A stretch of 64,000 nt of DNA from Symbiodinium natans (Eukaryota; Sar; Dinophyceae; Suessiales; Symbiodiniaceae), in NCBI GenBank assembly GCA_905221605.1, contig CAJNDS010002708.1:137001-201000 (forward strand). Direction: 5' to 3'. Below the pieces are notes generated by a model. The model made no database searches. It was not told the DNA's origin and was given only the letters and a program-made list of their open reading frames with translations. Each line of letters opens with the position of its first letter. The first letter of the stretch is position 1. Positions 31,268-42,041 of this stretch are shown here, in pieces. A program made the translations under genes and the position numbers.

Positions 31268-34200
31268 TCAGCACAGATGGAGGACTCCAAAGAAGTTGCT
31301 GGCAATGTAGCGCAGCCATTTGGGCTGAGAGGAAGCCTTGGGAGCCCAGTAGCCATATGATTATAAGAGCTAGGGTTTAGGGTTTAGGGTTTAGGGTTCA
31401 GGGTTCAGGGTTCACGGTTCAGGGTTTAGGGTTTAGGGTAAGGGTTTAGGGTTTAGGGTTTAGGGTTTAGGGTTTAGGGTTTAGGGTTTAGGGTTTAGGG
31501 TTTAGGGTTTAGGGTTTAGGGTTTAGGGTTTAGGGTTTAGGGTTTAGGGTGTAGGGTTAGGGTTTAGGGTTTAGGGTTTAGGGTTTAGGGTTTAGGGTTT
31601 AGGGTTTAGGGTTTAGGGTTTAGGGTTTAGGGTTTAGGGTTTAGGTTTTAGGGTTTAGGGTTTAGGGTTTAGGGTTTAGGGTTTAGGGTTTAGGGTTTAG
31701 GGTTTAGGGTTTAGGGTTTAGGGTTTAGGGTTTAGGGTTTAGGGTTTAGGGTAACCTCTTTTGGCGTTGGCTACTTTAACAAGGGAACCTGGAATTAACA
31801 GAAAGGTACCACTCTCAGCCACCAAGATGCAACCAGACAAAGTGACCCTTGGTCATGATCAATCGCACCGTGGGCGAACAGCTGATGGACAGTGGCGTTC
31901 CAGCTTTCCCAGAGCATTTCCTTAGTAGCCCAGTAGCCTTAAACCCTAGCCGGTAACGCTAAACCCTAAACCCTGTACCCTTGTTTGGGCTGGTTACTTT
32001 ACAAGGGAACCTTGAACCCCTACCGCTAAACCCGAAACCCGAAACCCTTTTTTGAGGAAAAAGGGTTGGCTTCTTTATAAGGGAACCTTGACCGCCCCCC
32101 ACCCTCCCCACCCCCCCCCCCACCCCCAAAAAAAAAAGAGGGTGAAGGGCGCCACTGGGCTACCGAGTTTCGATACCGGCCAGGTCTCCACCCCAAAAAG
32201 TGCCCATGATCTCTTCGAAATGGTGCGTAAGATCATGAGTTGACAGATAGTTGCTCATCCTCAGCTGCTGCACCCTAAACCCTAAACCCTAAACCCTAAA
32301 CCCTAAACCCTAAACCCTAAACTGAGAAGCATTCAGTCTCCTCAAAAAGACCTTACACTCATTAAAATTCCCACTAAGTCCTAAACCTCTAGGTACCACA
32401 TATTGCCATGTCTGTAGCTGGTTAGGAACCCTGAACCTTAACTTAAACCCTAAACTCTAAACCCTAAACCCTAAACCCTAACCTCAGGGCCTGGGCCGCC
32501 CCCTACGTTGGGGGGAGGCGCTTAAGCCCTTCGACCTCGATAGAGGAAACCGACCCAGGTCGATTGCCCGCCTCCCAAAGCATGGGGGTCGGTCGCGCCC
32601 ATGATGGTACCGGAACACGTTCTTCTCGGGACCAGTACTGGCCCCTTATAATAAAGTAAATACCCTAAACTTTCAGGTCGTGACCCTGGATGGCTGACCT
32701 TTTCGGGGGGGGGGGGGGGGGGGGAGGGTTATGCCAGGCCTCTGGGCCTTCCTGCCCCCTGGGCCTGGCCCTGGGCCTTTTGGGGTCTTTTGGGCTCCTG
32801 GCCAGGACGCCGCTTTTTTTGTGAACCTGAACCAGGCTGGCGACCACCGTGACGGCATGAAGAAGTCTTATGGAAAGTAAGCAGTTGGCTTGAGTTTAGG
32901 CCTAAACCCTAAAAGGAATAGGCGGAATAGGTTTGGGTGGCTTTGCCGCCTCGGACGGCGTGGGGTGGGAGAAAAAAGTTAGATGGCCTTCCACAACGGG
33001 CCAAAGCTGCTCTTCGCGCCTCACGAAGCTTTCGAGGTTGTTCCAAAACCTAACCTTCACAGCATCTACGCCCTATCACCCTAAACCCTAAACCCTAAAC
33101 CCAAGAGAGGCTGTGGGCCCCTAGCGCCTAGAAAGAGCCCAGCATCGTCACCTCGCCCAGCGGGAGGGGCCGGAACCTGAGCGGGCCTCCACTTTGAGGC
33201 ACAGTGCCCTCGAAGAGCCTTGATTGTCCAGGCTGGTGGTTTGGGGTTTAGGGTTTAGGGTTTGGGGTTTAGAGTTTGGGCTTTAGGGTTTAGAGTATAG
33301 GGATTAATTCGGGTTTGGGGTTTAGGATTTGGGGTTTAGGGTTTCGGGCTTGGGGCTTGGGGCCTGGGGCTGCGGGGTTTGGGGTTTGGGATTTGGGGTT
33401 TAGGGGTTAGGGTCTAGGGTTTGGGGTTTAGGGTTTCGGGTTTGAGGTTTAGGGCGTTTGGGGTTTAGGGTTTAGGGTTTGGGGTTCGGGGTTCGGGATG
33501 CTTGGTTCCGGGGGTTTATGGTGCTTGGGGCTTAGGGTTTAGGGTTTAGGGTCCGGGGAGGGTAGTCCCTGGGAATCTATAAATACGAAAAGCCCCCACG
33601 TTCGATAGTTCTACGCTGGGGACGATCGACCCCTACCCTGAACCCTAAACCGTAAACCCTAAAGCCCCAAAGGGCTCTTGTCAGCATTCCACAGGGGTTC
33701 TTCAGGCTTTAGGGCTCTGATTTTCTACTACCCCCAAACCCATAATTGCTCGATAATGCTCGATTTTCTACTACCCCAAACCCATAAACCCAGAAGCTCA
33801 AAGCCCCAGACCAAAATGGTCTACAAGCATGTGCCCGTAGACAACCCAAGAAAACAAAAACATAAGCCCCTAAACTGCCCTAACCCCGAAACCCTAAACC
33901 CTAAACCCCAAACCCTAAACCCTAAACCCTAAACCCCAAACCCTAAACCCCAAACCCTAGACCAAAATGGTCACTTGCTCGACTCCTAAAGGCTCAGAGG
34001 GCTTAGGGGCGTCGGGGTTTAGGCGCGGCTAGAGGGGGTTTAGAGGGTCCATAGCCTTAGGGTGTATAGAGTTTCGGTTTGAGGGTTTTAGGGCTCAGGG
34101 TTTTAGGGTTTTAGGGTTTAGGGTTTAGGGTTTAGGGTTTAGGGTTTAGGGTTAGGGTAGCTATATACCCCGTATATACCCTATACAACTACTTCGGAAC

Positions 34201-37102
34201 CTTTTCAAGGAGGTAAGGGACCATGCTTAGGGCCCATGTAACTACCCGCAGATATAGGGTGGAGGGGCTTGTAGAGTTTATGGAGGTTGAGGGGTTAGGG
34301 TTTTAGGGTTTAGGTGTTTACGGGTTGAGGGGCTCAGAGGTTTAGGGCTTGAGGGCTTCTGGCTATACGGGTTGAGGGGCTTAGAGGTTTAGGGTTTTTA
34401 GGGTTTAGGGGTTGAGGGATTTCGAGGTTTAGGGTTTCAGGGGGTTTACGGTCTTGTTCTGCTAAGAAGCTCCTCTGTGGTGCGCAGCTGGTGGAACAAC
34501 GTCACCGTCCCTGGCACCGCCACGTTGCAGGCGCAAAAGTGCTCAGGAACCTTTCAGAGGATCCCGAGGGTAGTTTTTTGGGTTTAGGGTTTGGGGTTTT
34601 GGGATATGAAGGCTTTTCATTTGGCCACTACTTCTTGTCCGAGCGTTCCCTGTGTCCCGCTTACGATCTGATGAACCTTGACGAAGCCGTGACCAGCGCC
34701 AACGTCAAGCCACACGAAGTAGCTCTGCCCTGCGTTGAAATTGTCAGAAGAGTTCTGGAAGTAGTTCTCGCGAGCTGCCTGCACAACAAAGTTCACCTTT
34801 TCGTTAGTGGCCCAAGCATAGTTGGCCATCATCTTGCCGCCCATGCCTGACTGAAACTGGTTGAGAAGGTACCGGAAGTACTTCCGGTCCGCAATCAGCC
34901 TTGGCTGCGTAAGCCGATGTCAAGAAGGATCCCTAACCCCCGTAAACCCCAAAACCCGCCAGAGCGCAAAACCCTAAACCAGGCCCTAAACCCCCAGCCC
35001 TAAGCCCAACACTCCTAAATTCCCTAGATTCCTCCCTAAACCCATCACACCCTAAACCCTAAACCCTAAACCCTAAACCCTAAACCCTAAACCCTAAACC
35101 CGCCCAAAGGAGCTGCATCTCCTCCCGGAGGTGGTGGAAGGCCAGGCTCGCCGGCCGGCCCCAGCCTCGGATGCCCCCCGTGAACCGACTCCATGGGGGT
35201 TTAGGGTTTAGGGTTTGGGGTTTAGGGTTTAGGGTTTCGGGTTTAGGGTTTGGGGTTTAGGGTTTGGGGTTTAAGGCTTAGGGTTGTGAAGGGGTTTAAA
35301 ACGGGGGGTTGTGAAGGGGGGGTTTAGGGCTTGACGGCTTTGGGTATTTCGGGTTCTAGAGTACATTGTAGCGTCTAGGATTGAGGGTTTAGGGTTTCAG
35401 AGTCTAGAATTAAGGGTTTACCTAAACCCTAACCCCTAAACTCCTAACCCCCCAAAAACAAAAGAAACCAAGGCTGCGAGCAGCGGGCGTAGACGTCCTC
35501 CGAGGCGTCCTGGGGGAAGCCAAAAAGGGGTTTAGGGTTTAGGGTTTAGGGTTTAGGGTTTAGGGTTTAGGGTTTAGGGTTTTTAGGGCTGTTAGGGCTT
35601 CGGGGGCTTAGGGCTTGTGGCTTCAGGGTGTTGGGGGAAGGCTGGGTCTGGGTCTGTGGGTTCCAGAGTTTGTTGGGCCGCAATTGCCCTAAACCCTAAA
35701 CCCTGAACCCTGAACCCTAAACTTGCCCTAAACCCTAAACCCCAAACCCCAAACCCCAAACCCTAAACCCTAAACCCTAAACCCTAAACCCTAAACCCTA
35801 AACCCTAAACCCTAAACCCTCGGCCTCCCCGGGCACCTCCAGAAGCCGCAGCCGGGTTCGGTGCCGGAGGTTGAGCTTCGCCCTCACTGAGTCCACTACT
35901 TCCAAGGCCCAGGCCTGACACTGCAGGGTTTAGGGTTTAGGGTTTCGGGTTTAGGGTTTTAGGGTTTAGGGTCTAGGGTTTTAGGGTTTAGGGTTTGGGG
36001 TCTGGGGTCTGGGGTGTAAGTTGTAGGGTGTAAGGTTTAGGGTTTATGGGTTAGGGTTTAGGGTCTAGGGAAAGACTCCAGTACCCCTATTTAAGGATCC
36101 CTAGTATGCTTTCAGGAAAATTCTTTAATCAAGGGGTATTGGAGTCTCCGGGTATGTCATCACAAATACACATACAAAGACATGCAGATTATCTGTATAT
36201 ATATACATGCATAAGCACATTTGCACATATATACAAATATATACACACACATATATATATATATATATATATGTGTATATATATATATACATATAGACAT
36301 ATATACATGTATACACATATATATATATATATGTGTGTATATATACATATAGACATATATACATGTATACACATATATATATATATGTATACACTCCAGC
36401 ATCCCGGGCTTCAGGCCAAAGTTGCCCCGGCGCCCATGCGCCGACACTAAGTGCGCGCGAAGCACGCACGTGTGTCTAGTGAGAGTCGAGTGTGTATATG
36501 TATATGTATATGTATATGTGAGACTGTACATGTATTTGTATATGTATGTGTATATATGTATATATGTATATATGTATATATGTATATTTGTATATTTGTA
36601 TATATGCATGTATGTATATATGTATATATGTATATATGTATATATGTATATATGTATATATGTATATATGTATATATGTATATATGTATATATGAATATA
36701 TGTATATATGTATATGTGTATGTGTATGTGTAAGTGTGTGTGTGTGTATGTGTATGTGTATGTTTGCGCATGTGTGTGTGTCTATATATATATATGTCTG
36801 TGTGTATGTGTCCATTTTTTACGCATGCCCGCACGCTCGTACGCATGCATGTTTGTCTTATGTAGAATACTCACTCACTTCTGTGTTTGATTATACAATG
36901 ACTTGTTGTAATGATCTATTTGCAAGTGATATGTTGTGCACTTGCCAACGTTGAAGGCCCCCAACAACCCGCTGGAAAAAAACAAAAAAAAAAACAATTC
37001 CTAAATAAGATCCTCTTAAGTAAAACCTAGCTAGGGAGATATGTATATATATATACATATATGCCTGTATATGCATATCATATCATATCATATCATAGAT
37101 AC

Positions 37103-37151
<49 letters not shown>

Positions 37152-38247
37152 ATATGCGTGTATATCTGTATATGTATGCATTTATCCTAAGGTCCCACCA
37201 AGTGTTGAAGACCTTGTCGGGGGAGGTTCATGGCCTGTGAGGCTTAGTGTCATGGGGTTGGGGGCGCCATGGGGTGGTGTGTTGGCGTCTTCAAAAAGAC
37301 AAAACAGCCTCGCCATAGAAGACCAGGTCGTAGTGCCGGTGCATGTGTGGCCCAAACATGCGGAGGTAGTCGCAGCCGCTGCGGTCGCGCCGGCCCGCAT
37401 CGATCAGGGCGCTGATGACCGTAAAGCGGGGGAAGCGCTCCCCACGGTCCGTCTTGCAGCGGCCACCCTCTGCCCCGTAGTCGGGCAGGTCACAGTCGCA
37501 GCGGTGGGCGCTCGCGTCCCAGTGCACGGTCTCATTTGCAAAGCCGCCCATCTGCAAGATCTCCTGAGCCAGCTCAGCGCCATTGCATCTCTCAGGCCGA
37601 TAGCCTGGCCGCAGAGGTCGGAAGCCAGGAATCCAGCCGTTGTTCCAACAGGCGAAGTATAAGAACAGGGGCCAAAAACAGGCCCAGAACCAGCAGCTCA
37701 AGGTGAACCACCCTAGCAGCTGCCTGAGGGCATCCAACCGCGGACGCGCGTTCGCGCCCCGCGCGCTCAAGGGCCTCCAGAATCTAGCCAGGGCCGCCGT
37801 CGCAAGGTAAGCGAAGGTCGCCGCGGCGGCAGTGCCCAGAGATCTTGCACTCGGCACCACCAGGAAGGCCAGAAGCATCGCCAAAGCTCGGCTGAGCCTT
37901 GGTAGCCCAGTACCCGTCTTATGATAAGGGTACCCTGTTTTAGAAGTTTTGGTCGGCAGCTTTTTTAAGGGAACCCAGAGAAAAAGACACTTAAATCCTA
38001 AACCCTAAACCCTAGACCGCAGGGTGAAGGGCACCACTGGGCTGAACGGCAGGGCATCGACAAAGCCCTAAACCCTAAACCCTAAACCCTACACCCCTAA
38101 ACCCTAAACCCCTGAACCCTAAACCCCTGAAGCCCTCAAACCAAGGAGCACGGCGGGGCATCGACCGAGGCCCTCCCTGCGGCTCTTGTTCTCATCGTCC
38201 GCGGGCAGCGCGCTCCCGGCGGCTTCCGAGGAGTTCCGAAGGGCCAT
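31268..38247 (-). CDS. HtrL/YibB-like protein with N-terminal membrane anchor, about 12 exons
   Basis: Function unknown; HtrL/YibB proteins resemble glycosyltransferases. Proposed start ATG at 38245-38247 ([20 protein letters not shown]). Exons: 38160-38247, about 38047-38063, 37309-37897, 35822-35925 ([17 protein letters not shown]), 35470-35525, 35100-35195 ([17 protein letters not shown]), 34665-34915, 34465-34550, possibly 33128-33220, then 32172-32267, 31831-31920 and 31268-31336, ending at TGA 31268-31270. Exon 3 has TM segments ([19 protein letters not shown]) and [19 protein letters not shown], like the family's first strand. Exon 7 has RKYFRYLL and [12 protein letters not shown], matching its W-[IL]-D-G motif. 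The end carries [10 protein letters not shown] and [13 protein letters not shown], the G-x-W-G-G and D-Q-G motifs. Exons 32172-32267 (32 codons) and 31831-31920 (30 codons) are exact and joined by family A introns. The large introns contain microsatellites and repeats. Confidence 0.65.
31338..31823. mobile_element. Family A introner swollen by a 380-bp telomeric array
   Basis: Left end TTGGGAGCCCAGTAGCCATA, right end GGTACCACTCTCAGCCACC. The element core is AGCCATATGATTATAAGAGC and TTGGCTACTTTAACAAGGGA, split by (TTTAGGG)n at 31373-31754. Subtracting the array leaves roughly the size of the compact copy at 28627. Target-site octamers TGCATCTT and GGCTTCCT agree at 5 of 8 positions. The intron 31337-31830 uses a GC donor and AAG acceptor, joining CLV to ASSQPKW. 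Confidence 0.85.
31373..31754 (+). repeat. Longest uninterrupted TTTAGGG array
   Basis: About 54 heptamers with TTCAGGG variants at the left edge and very few internal errors. It lies wholly inside the family A element at 31338-31823 and therefore inside an intron of the HtrL-like gene. Confidence 0.95.
31922..32164. mobile_element. Family A introner, duplicated core
   Basis: Left end TTAGTAGCCCAGTAGCC, right end GGCGCCACTGGGCTACC. The core GGTTGGCTTCTTTATAAGGG appears after a first version GGCTGGTTACTTTACAAGGG, so the interior has been partly duplicated. CCCTAAA-like units lie between. Intron 31921-32171 has a GA donor and AAG acceptor on the minus strand and joins LAGI to EMLW in frame. 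Confidence 0.85.
32275..32321 (-). repeat. CCCTAAA tract in an HtrL-gene intron
   Basis: Seven CCCTAAA units, directly upstream (minus strand) of the acceptor of exon 32172-32267. Degenerate copies follow to 32480. Confidence 0.9.
32483..33075 (+). repeat. Inverted duplication, left copy
   Basis: Matches the reverse complement of 39078-39740 with numerous substitutions and indels. Landmarks are CCAGTACTGG, GGTACCGGAACACGTTCT and CGGCGTGGGGTGGGAGAAA. A G-run at 32706-32722 and a segment at 32723-32915 are specific to this copy. Relative to the right copy it has single-base losses in the potentially coding part (for example AACGGGCC against AATCGGGCC), so it looks like the decayed partner. Confidence 0.8.
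33240..34440. other. Intron-like stretch of drifted TTTAGGG/TTTGGGG
   Basis: Mostly degenerate telomere-like units on the plus strand at 33240-33555 and 34060-34440, CCCTAAA-like units at 33885-33960, and short unique segments. It lies inside the proposed HtrL-like gene. One segment near 34188-34245 (GGGCCCATGTAACTACCC) is shared with the element at 53219-53370. Confidence 0.6.
35527..35820. repeat. TTTAGGG and CCCTAAA tracts between HtrL-gene exons
   Basis: TTTAGGG units at 35528-35582 and CCCTAAA or CCCCAAA units at 35688-35820, between the exons at 35470-35525 and 35822-35925. Confidence 0.9.
36073..36147. mobile_element. Family C element, compact copy (75 bp)
   Basis: AGACTCCAGTACCCC at the left is mirrored by GGGGTATTGGAGTCT at the right. 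The interior TTAAGGATCCCTAGTATGCT matches the core seen at 15045, 43180, 43255 and 50475. Confidence 0.8.
36185..37165. repeat. Microsatellite block (AT, ATAC, TATATGTA, TG types)
   Basis: Long runs of (TA)n, TATATGTA octamers (36535-36710), (TGTGTA)n and further (ATATAT)n at 37040-37152, with a TATCA pentamer run at 37078-37097. Apparent Tyr/Ile/His-rich reading frames here are products of the repeats. The block is in a large intron of the HtrL-like gene. The unique part 36820-37020 has no supported gene. Confidence 0.9.
37899..38046. mobile_element. Family A introner in the 5' part of the HtrL-like gene
   Basis: Left end TTGGTAGCCCAGTACCCGTC and right end GGCACCACTGGGCTGAA, with core GATAAGGGTACCCTGTTTTAG and TTTTTTAAGGGAACCC. 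Three CCCTAAA-type units lie near the right end. It separates exons 37309-37897 and about 38047-38063. Confidence 0.75.
38045..38180. repeat. Exon-end duplication flanking a CCCTAAA tract
   Basis: ACGGCAGGGCATCGACAAAG at about 38045 and ACGGCGGGGCATCGACCGAG at about 38153 are similar copies on either side of an 85-bp CCCTAAA-like tract. The right copy belongs to the first exon of the HtrL-like gene. Confidence 0.7.
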
Positions 38248-38259
38248 GGCCGCATTCTT

Positions 38260-39075
38260 CTAGACTGCTTGTGAACCCTTAGGGTTTAGGGTTTAGGGTT
38301 TAGGGTGTTCAGGGAGTTGGGTCTCGTTCTGCTACGGACCTAGAGAACCGAATGACAAAGTAACTATGCCATGCCTCATAAGAAATCGGACCATGAACGC
38401 CGAACCCTGGCTTATAATAGCTAAAGGTGTTAGCGTCTAGGGTTTAGGGTCTAGTTGAGGGTTTAAGGTTCAGGGGTCGGGGGTTGAGGGTTTGGGGCTG
38501 AGAGCTCAGTTGGTGTGTTGGGGCTCTAGTGGAGGGGGGGAGGGGCTTTGCATCTACAACCCAATCTTTAGGGTAGCTTTGAGCCTCAACAATCGTCGGT
38601 GTTTGTCTGCAGAGCAGTCCATCTGAATCTCTTCTACACACCTTAGCCCTAAACCCAAAACCCAAAACCCTAAACCCTAAACCCTAAACCCTAGCCCTAA
38701 ACCCTAAACACTTCAGAGCGTTTTTGGGGCCAGGGACTGCGCTCTCTGAGCCACTCTGAAACTGAAACCCTCAACCACCAAACCCCTAAAACCCTACACT
38801 CCGGAATCCCCTAAACCCCAAGCCCTAAGCCCCAAAAAAACCTGAACCCTAAACCCCCCAAAAAAGCCCAAAACCTTTGAACCACCCTAAACCCTAAACT
38901 CTAAATCCGAAACCCTAAGCCCTAAACGCCCAAAACCGTGGGCCACCCCAAAAAGAACCCCGAAGCGGAGGCTCCCACGGCAGCCGGCGCGCGTCGCCAC
39001 GCGCGAAGCCGAGGCTTGCTGCCTCAGGGAGTTTAGGGTTTAGGGTTTAGGGTTTAGGGTTTAGGGTTTAGGGTT
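38260..39075. other. No supported gene; drifted telomere-like sequence
   Basis: Upstream side of the HtrL-like gene. Contains short TTTAGGG and CCCTAAA runs (38280-38310, 38645-38710, 39030-39085) and GC-rich unique sequence at 38930-39025 without a clear frame. No promoter signal was recognised. Confidence 0.5.
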
Positions 39076-39077
39076 TA

Positions 39078-39740
39078 GGGTTTGCTGTGATAGGGCGTAG
39101 ATGCTGTGAAGGTTAGGTTTCGGAACAAGCTCGAAAGCTTCGTGAGGTGCTGAAGAGCAGCTTTGGCCCGATTGTGGAGGGCCATCTAAACACCTTTCTC
39201 CCACCCCACGCCGTCCAAGGCGGCAAAGCCACCCAAACCTATTCCTTTTAGGGTTTAGGCCTAAACTCAGACGACAGTCCACTCTTCAAAACTTTGATGT
39301 TGGTTGAATCCGAGAGTCAAGGGTGCCAGCAAGGCCTCGAAGGTAAGATAGAGGCCCCGAAGCCGGGCCAGTAGGGCAGGGTCAGGGGGCCAGGAGGGCC
39401 GGGCGGGGCACAAACAGAGAGTGGGGGCCAGAGGGGTCAGGGGGCAAGGGGGGCCGGGGGGGGGCCAGAGGGGCCAGCGGGTCCTCCTGGCCTAGGGGCC
39501 CGGGGGGGCACCCCCCAAAAAGGACAGCGACCCCCAGACTCAAGGGGGGGGGTTTAGGGTATTTATTTTATTATAAGGGACCAGTACTGGTCCCGAGGAG
39601 AACGTGTTCCGGTACCGGGCCCATCGCGGGCGCTACCGACCCCCATGCTGTGGGAGGCGGGCGAGCGACCTGGGTCGGCTTGTGCCATCGAGGTTTAAGC
39701 GCCGCCCCCCAACGTAGGGGGGCGGCCTAGGCCCTGAGTT
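39078..39740 (-). repeat. Inverted duplication, right copy
   Basis: Inverse partner of 32483-33075. On the minus strand it keeps an open stretch ALHNRAKAALQHLTKLSSLF after a TTTAG acceptor-like site (about 39100-39190). The left copy breaks this with single-base losses. It also contains a G/C-rich insert at 39300-39545 (GGGGCCAG-type repeats) absent from the left copy. Confidence 0.8.
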
Positions 39741-39760
39741 TAGGTTTAGGGTTTAGGGTC

Positions 39761-41690
39761 TCAAGCCGGGAAGGGCTGCATCCATGCGGCCACGCCGGGA
39801 GCCAACATTGCCAGGTTCTCGCCGGAACGCTCCTCAAAGGAGAACTAAGCCCTCAAGCCTCAACCCTAAACCCTAAACCCTAAACCCTGAACCCTGAACC
39901 CTGAACCCTCAAACTAAACCCTAAGTGAGCCTTTTTGAAACGTAGGGTTGGGGATGGACTTTGTCGGGTTGACGGGCTTGGGGGCCTTCAGGGGTTGCGG
40001 CGGTTCGGTGGTTTAGGGCTTTCGGGAGTTGGCGTGCCCCAAACCCCCCAAACCCTCAAACCCTAAACCCTAAACCCCAATCCCTAAACCTGAACCCTCA
40101 ACCCCTAACCCTAAACCCCAATCCCTAAACCCCTAAACACCAAACCCTGCGCATGGGTTGGACCGGATGAACTGAGCATGCCCTATACCTAAGTCCTAAA
40201 CCCTAAACCCTAAACCCTAAACCCTAAACCCTAAACCCTAAACCCTAAACCTAAGTCCTAAACCCTAAACAAGTGTTTTTTGGCGAGAGTGAGTGCAATC
40301 GATCTGGTGTGCCTCGCGGGCTGGTATTTCTAGGGGTAAGCCTCCCCAATCTCAGGGGCCCAGGCGTATCGCCCTAAACCCTAAAACTCTAAACCTTAAA
40401 TCCTAAACCCTAAACCCCAAACCCCAAACCCAACACCCTAAACCATTCGGACTGAAGGTTTATTTTGCTGCTCGCTTCTTGCCAGCCGGTGCTTTCTGCC
40501 GAATTGCCTACCAAGCCGCTGGCCTGGGTCGAGGTTTCATGCTTATTAGAGGGATACACGTAGGGTTTAGGGTTTAGGGTTTAGGGTTTAGGGTTTGAGC
40601 TGCTCAGACTGCTTCAAGGTCCCGATCTGCAGCAAACACAGAAAGCATCGGCCAAGTCAATCCGGCGCGGATATCGTGGCAAAAGCACTGGTGGCTTTCT
40701 CGCTACGGAGAGACATGCGCGCTGCATCGAACCTTGTACCAAGAAACCTATAGAAACCTTATAACAAGTCAGCAAAGAACCGACATACCCTGTAAACCCT
40801 ATATTGTATGTAAAACCTGAATCAAAAAAACCCTGTAGAAAGTAGAAACCCTATAACCTTATATACTTTGTCAACCCTATATGCAAAAACCTATGGAACC
40901 CTACACCCACATCTCAGAAGGGAAACGCGATCTTGGTTGGGTCGCAGCCCCCGGGCCAGGAAAGGTTGATGTTCTGACCAGGCTCGGGGACTTCACCTGC
41001 GTTGCTGACGATGCCAACTACCTTTAGGGTTTAGGGTTTAGGGTTTAGGGTTTAGGGTTTAGGGTTTAGGTTTAGGGTTCAGGGTTTAGGGTCTAGGGTT
41101 TAGGGTTTAGGGTCTAGGTTTTCTAGAAAGTTTTGGGCGTTTGAGGTTTTTAGGCCCTAAACCCTAAACCCAGACCTTAAACCCTTAACAGTGAACCCAA
41201 AAAAATGGCTTGATGGGATTCTAGCTACTAGCTACCTGGGACTTCCAGGAATTCTGGGAGTTTTGGAGCTTCAGGGCCCGTGACAACCAATGAACTCTCA
41301 ACCGAGACTTGTGCCTAAAACCCTAAACGCTGAACCCTGACCCCTAAACCCTAAAAAAACCGGGTTGGGGGCTTACGCAGGCTTTAGGGCTTTAGGGCTT
41401 AGGGTCTTAGGGCTTAGAGCTTGGGGCTTGGGGGGTGGGGCTGGCATAAGACACCATGATGACGAGAGAAGAGGGTTTCTCCCAAACCCTAAACCCTACA
41501 ACCTAAGCCCTAAACCCTAAACCCTAAACCCTAAACCCTAAACCCTAAACCCTAAGCCCTGAACGAAAGAAAAGGTGGCGAGCTTAAGAGTCCCTTCAGG
41601 AGTTCTCTTCCAAGCACTTCACGCTGCAAGCATACCCGGGGCGCCCACCGCTAATGGGGTCGACATCCTCCTCCTGCCAGGGTAGGAGCT
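39761..41690 (-). CDS. Exon-like islands of unknown minus-strand genes
   Basis: Three islands have C-terminal stops: 41605-41690 (DPISGGRPGYACSVKCLEEN then TGA), about 40455-40510 (KAPAGKKRAAK then TAA, a basic tail) and 39761-39843 (FSFEERSGENLAMLAPGVAA, stop TGA at 39761-39763). Others: 40920-41025 (VGIVSNAGEVPEPGQNINLS), 40325-40375 and 40147-40185. At least two genes may be present. No family was recognised. Introns are CCCTAAA and drifted repeats. Confidence 0.35.
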
Positions 41691-41814
41691 GGCTCTAGCG
41701 GCTTAGGGTTTAGGGTTTAGTGTCTAGGGTCTAGGGGTTTAGGGTTTGAGGTTTAGAGTTTAGGGTTGAGGGTTGAGGATTCTGGGTTTCAGTTGTTAGA
41801 GTTTAAAGGCTTAG

Positions 41815-41822
41815 GATAGGGG

Positions 41823-41861
<39 letters not shown>

Positions 41862-41868
41862 GGGGGGC
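41815..41868 (+). repeat. G-homopolymer tract
   Basis: About 36 consecutive G after GGGGA, the longest single-base run in the window. Its length should be treated as uncertain. Confidence 0.9.
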
Positions 41869-42041
41869 GTGGCGGCCAGTCTCTCTCAGGCCCTCGCCTC
41901 CAAGCTCCAAAGACCGACGTTATCCCTACCTCAGCTCTAAACCATAAGCCCTGAATCCCCAAGTAGACGGTGCTACTACTTCCAGCGTTGTGGCGTTGTG
42001 GGGGACAAAGTCAAAAGAAAGATTTAGGGGGACCCATAAAA

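Noticed and set aside
36106-36954. Long Tyr/Ile/Val/His-rich reading frames on both strands
   Set aside because: They are translations of AT, TATATGTA and TG microsatellites. All frames lack stops because of the repeat period.
39548-39740. A structured RNA gene (5S rRNA, tRNA or snRNA) in the inverted duplication
   Set aside because: Short palindromes such as CCAGTACTGG are present, but no box A/B, Sm site or known RNA core could be matched.
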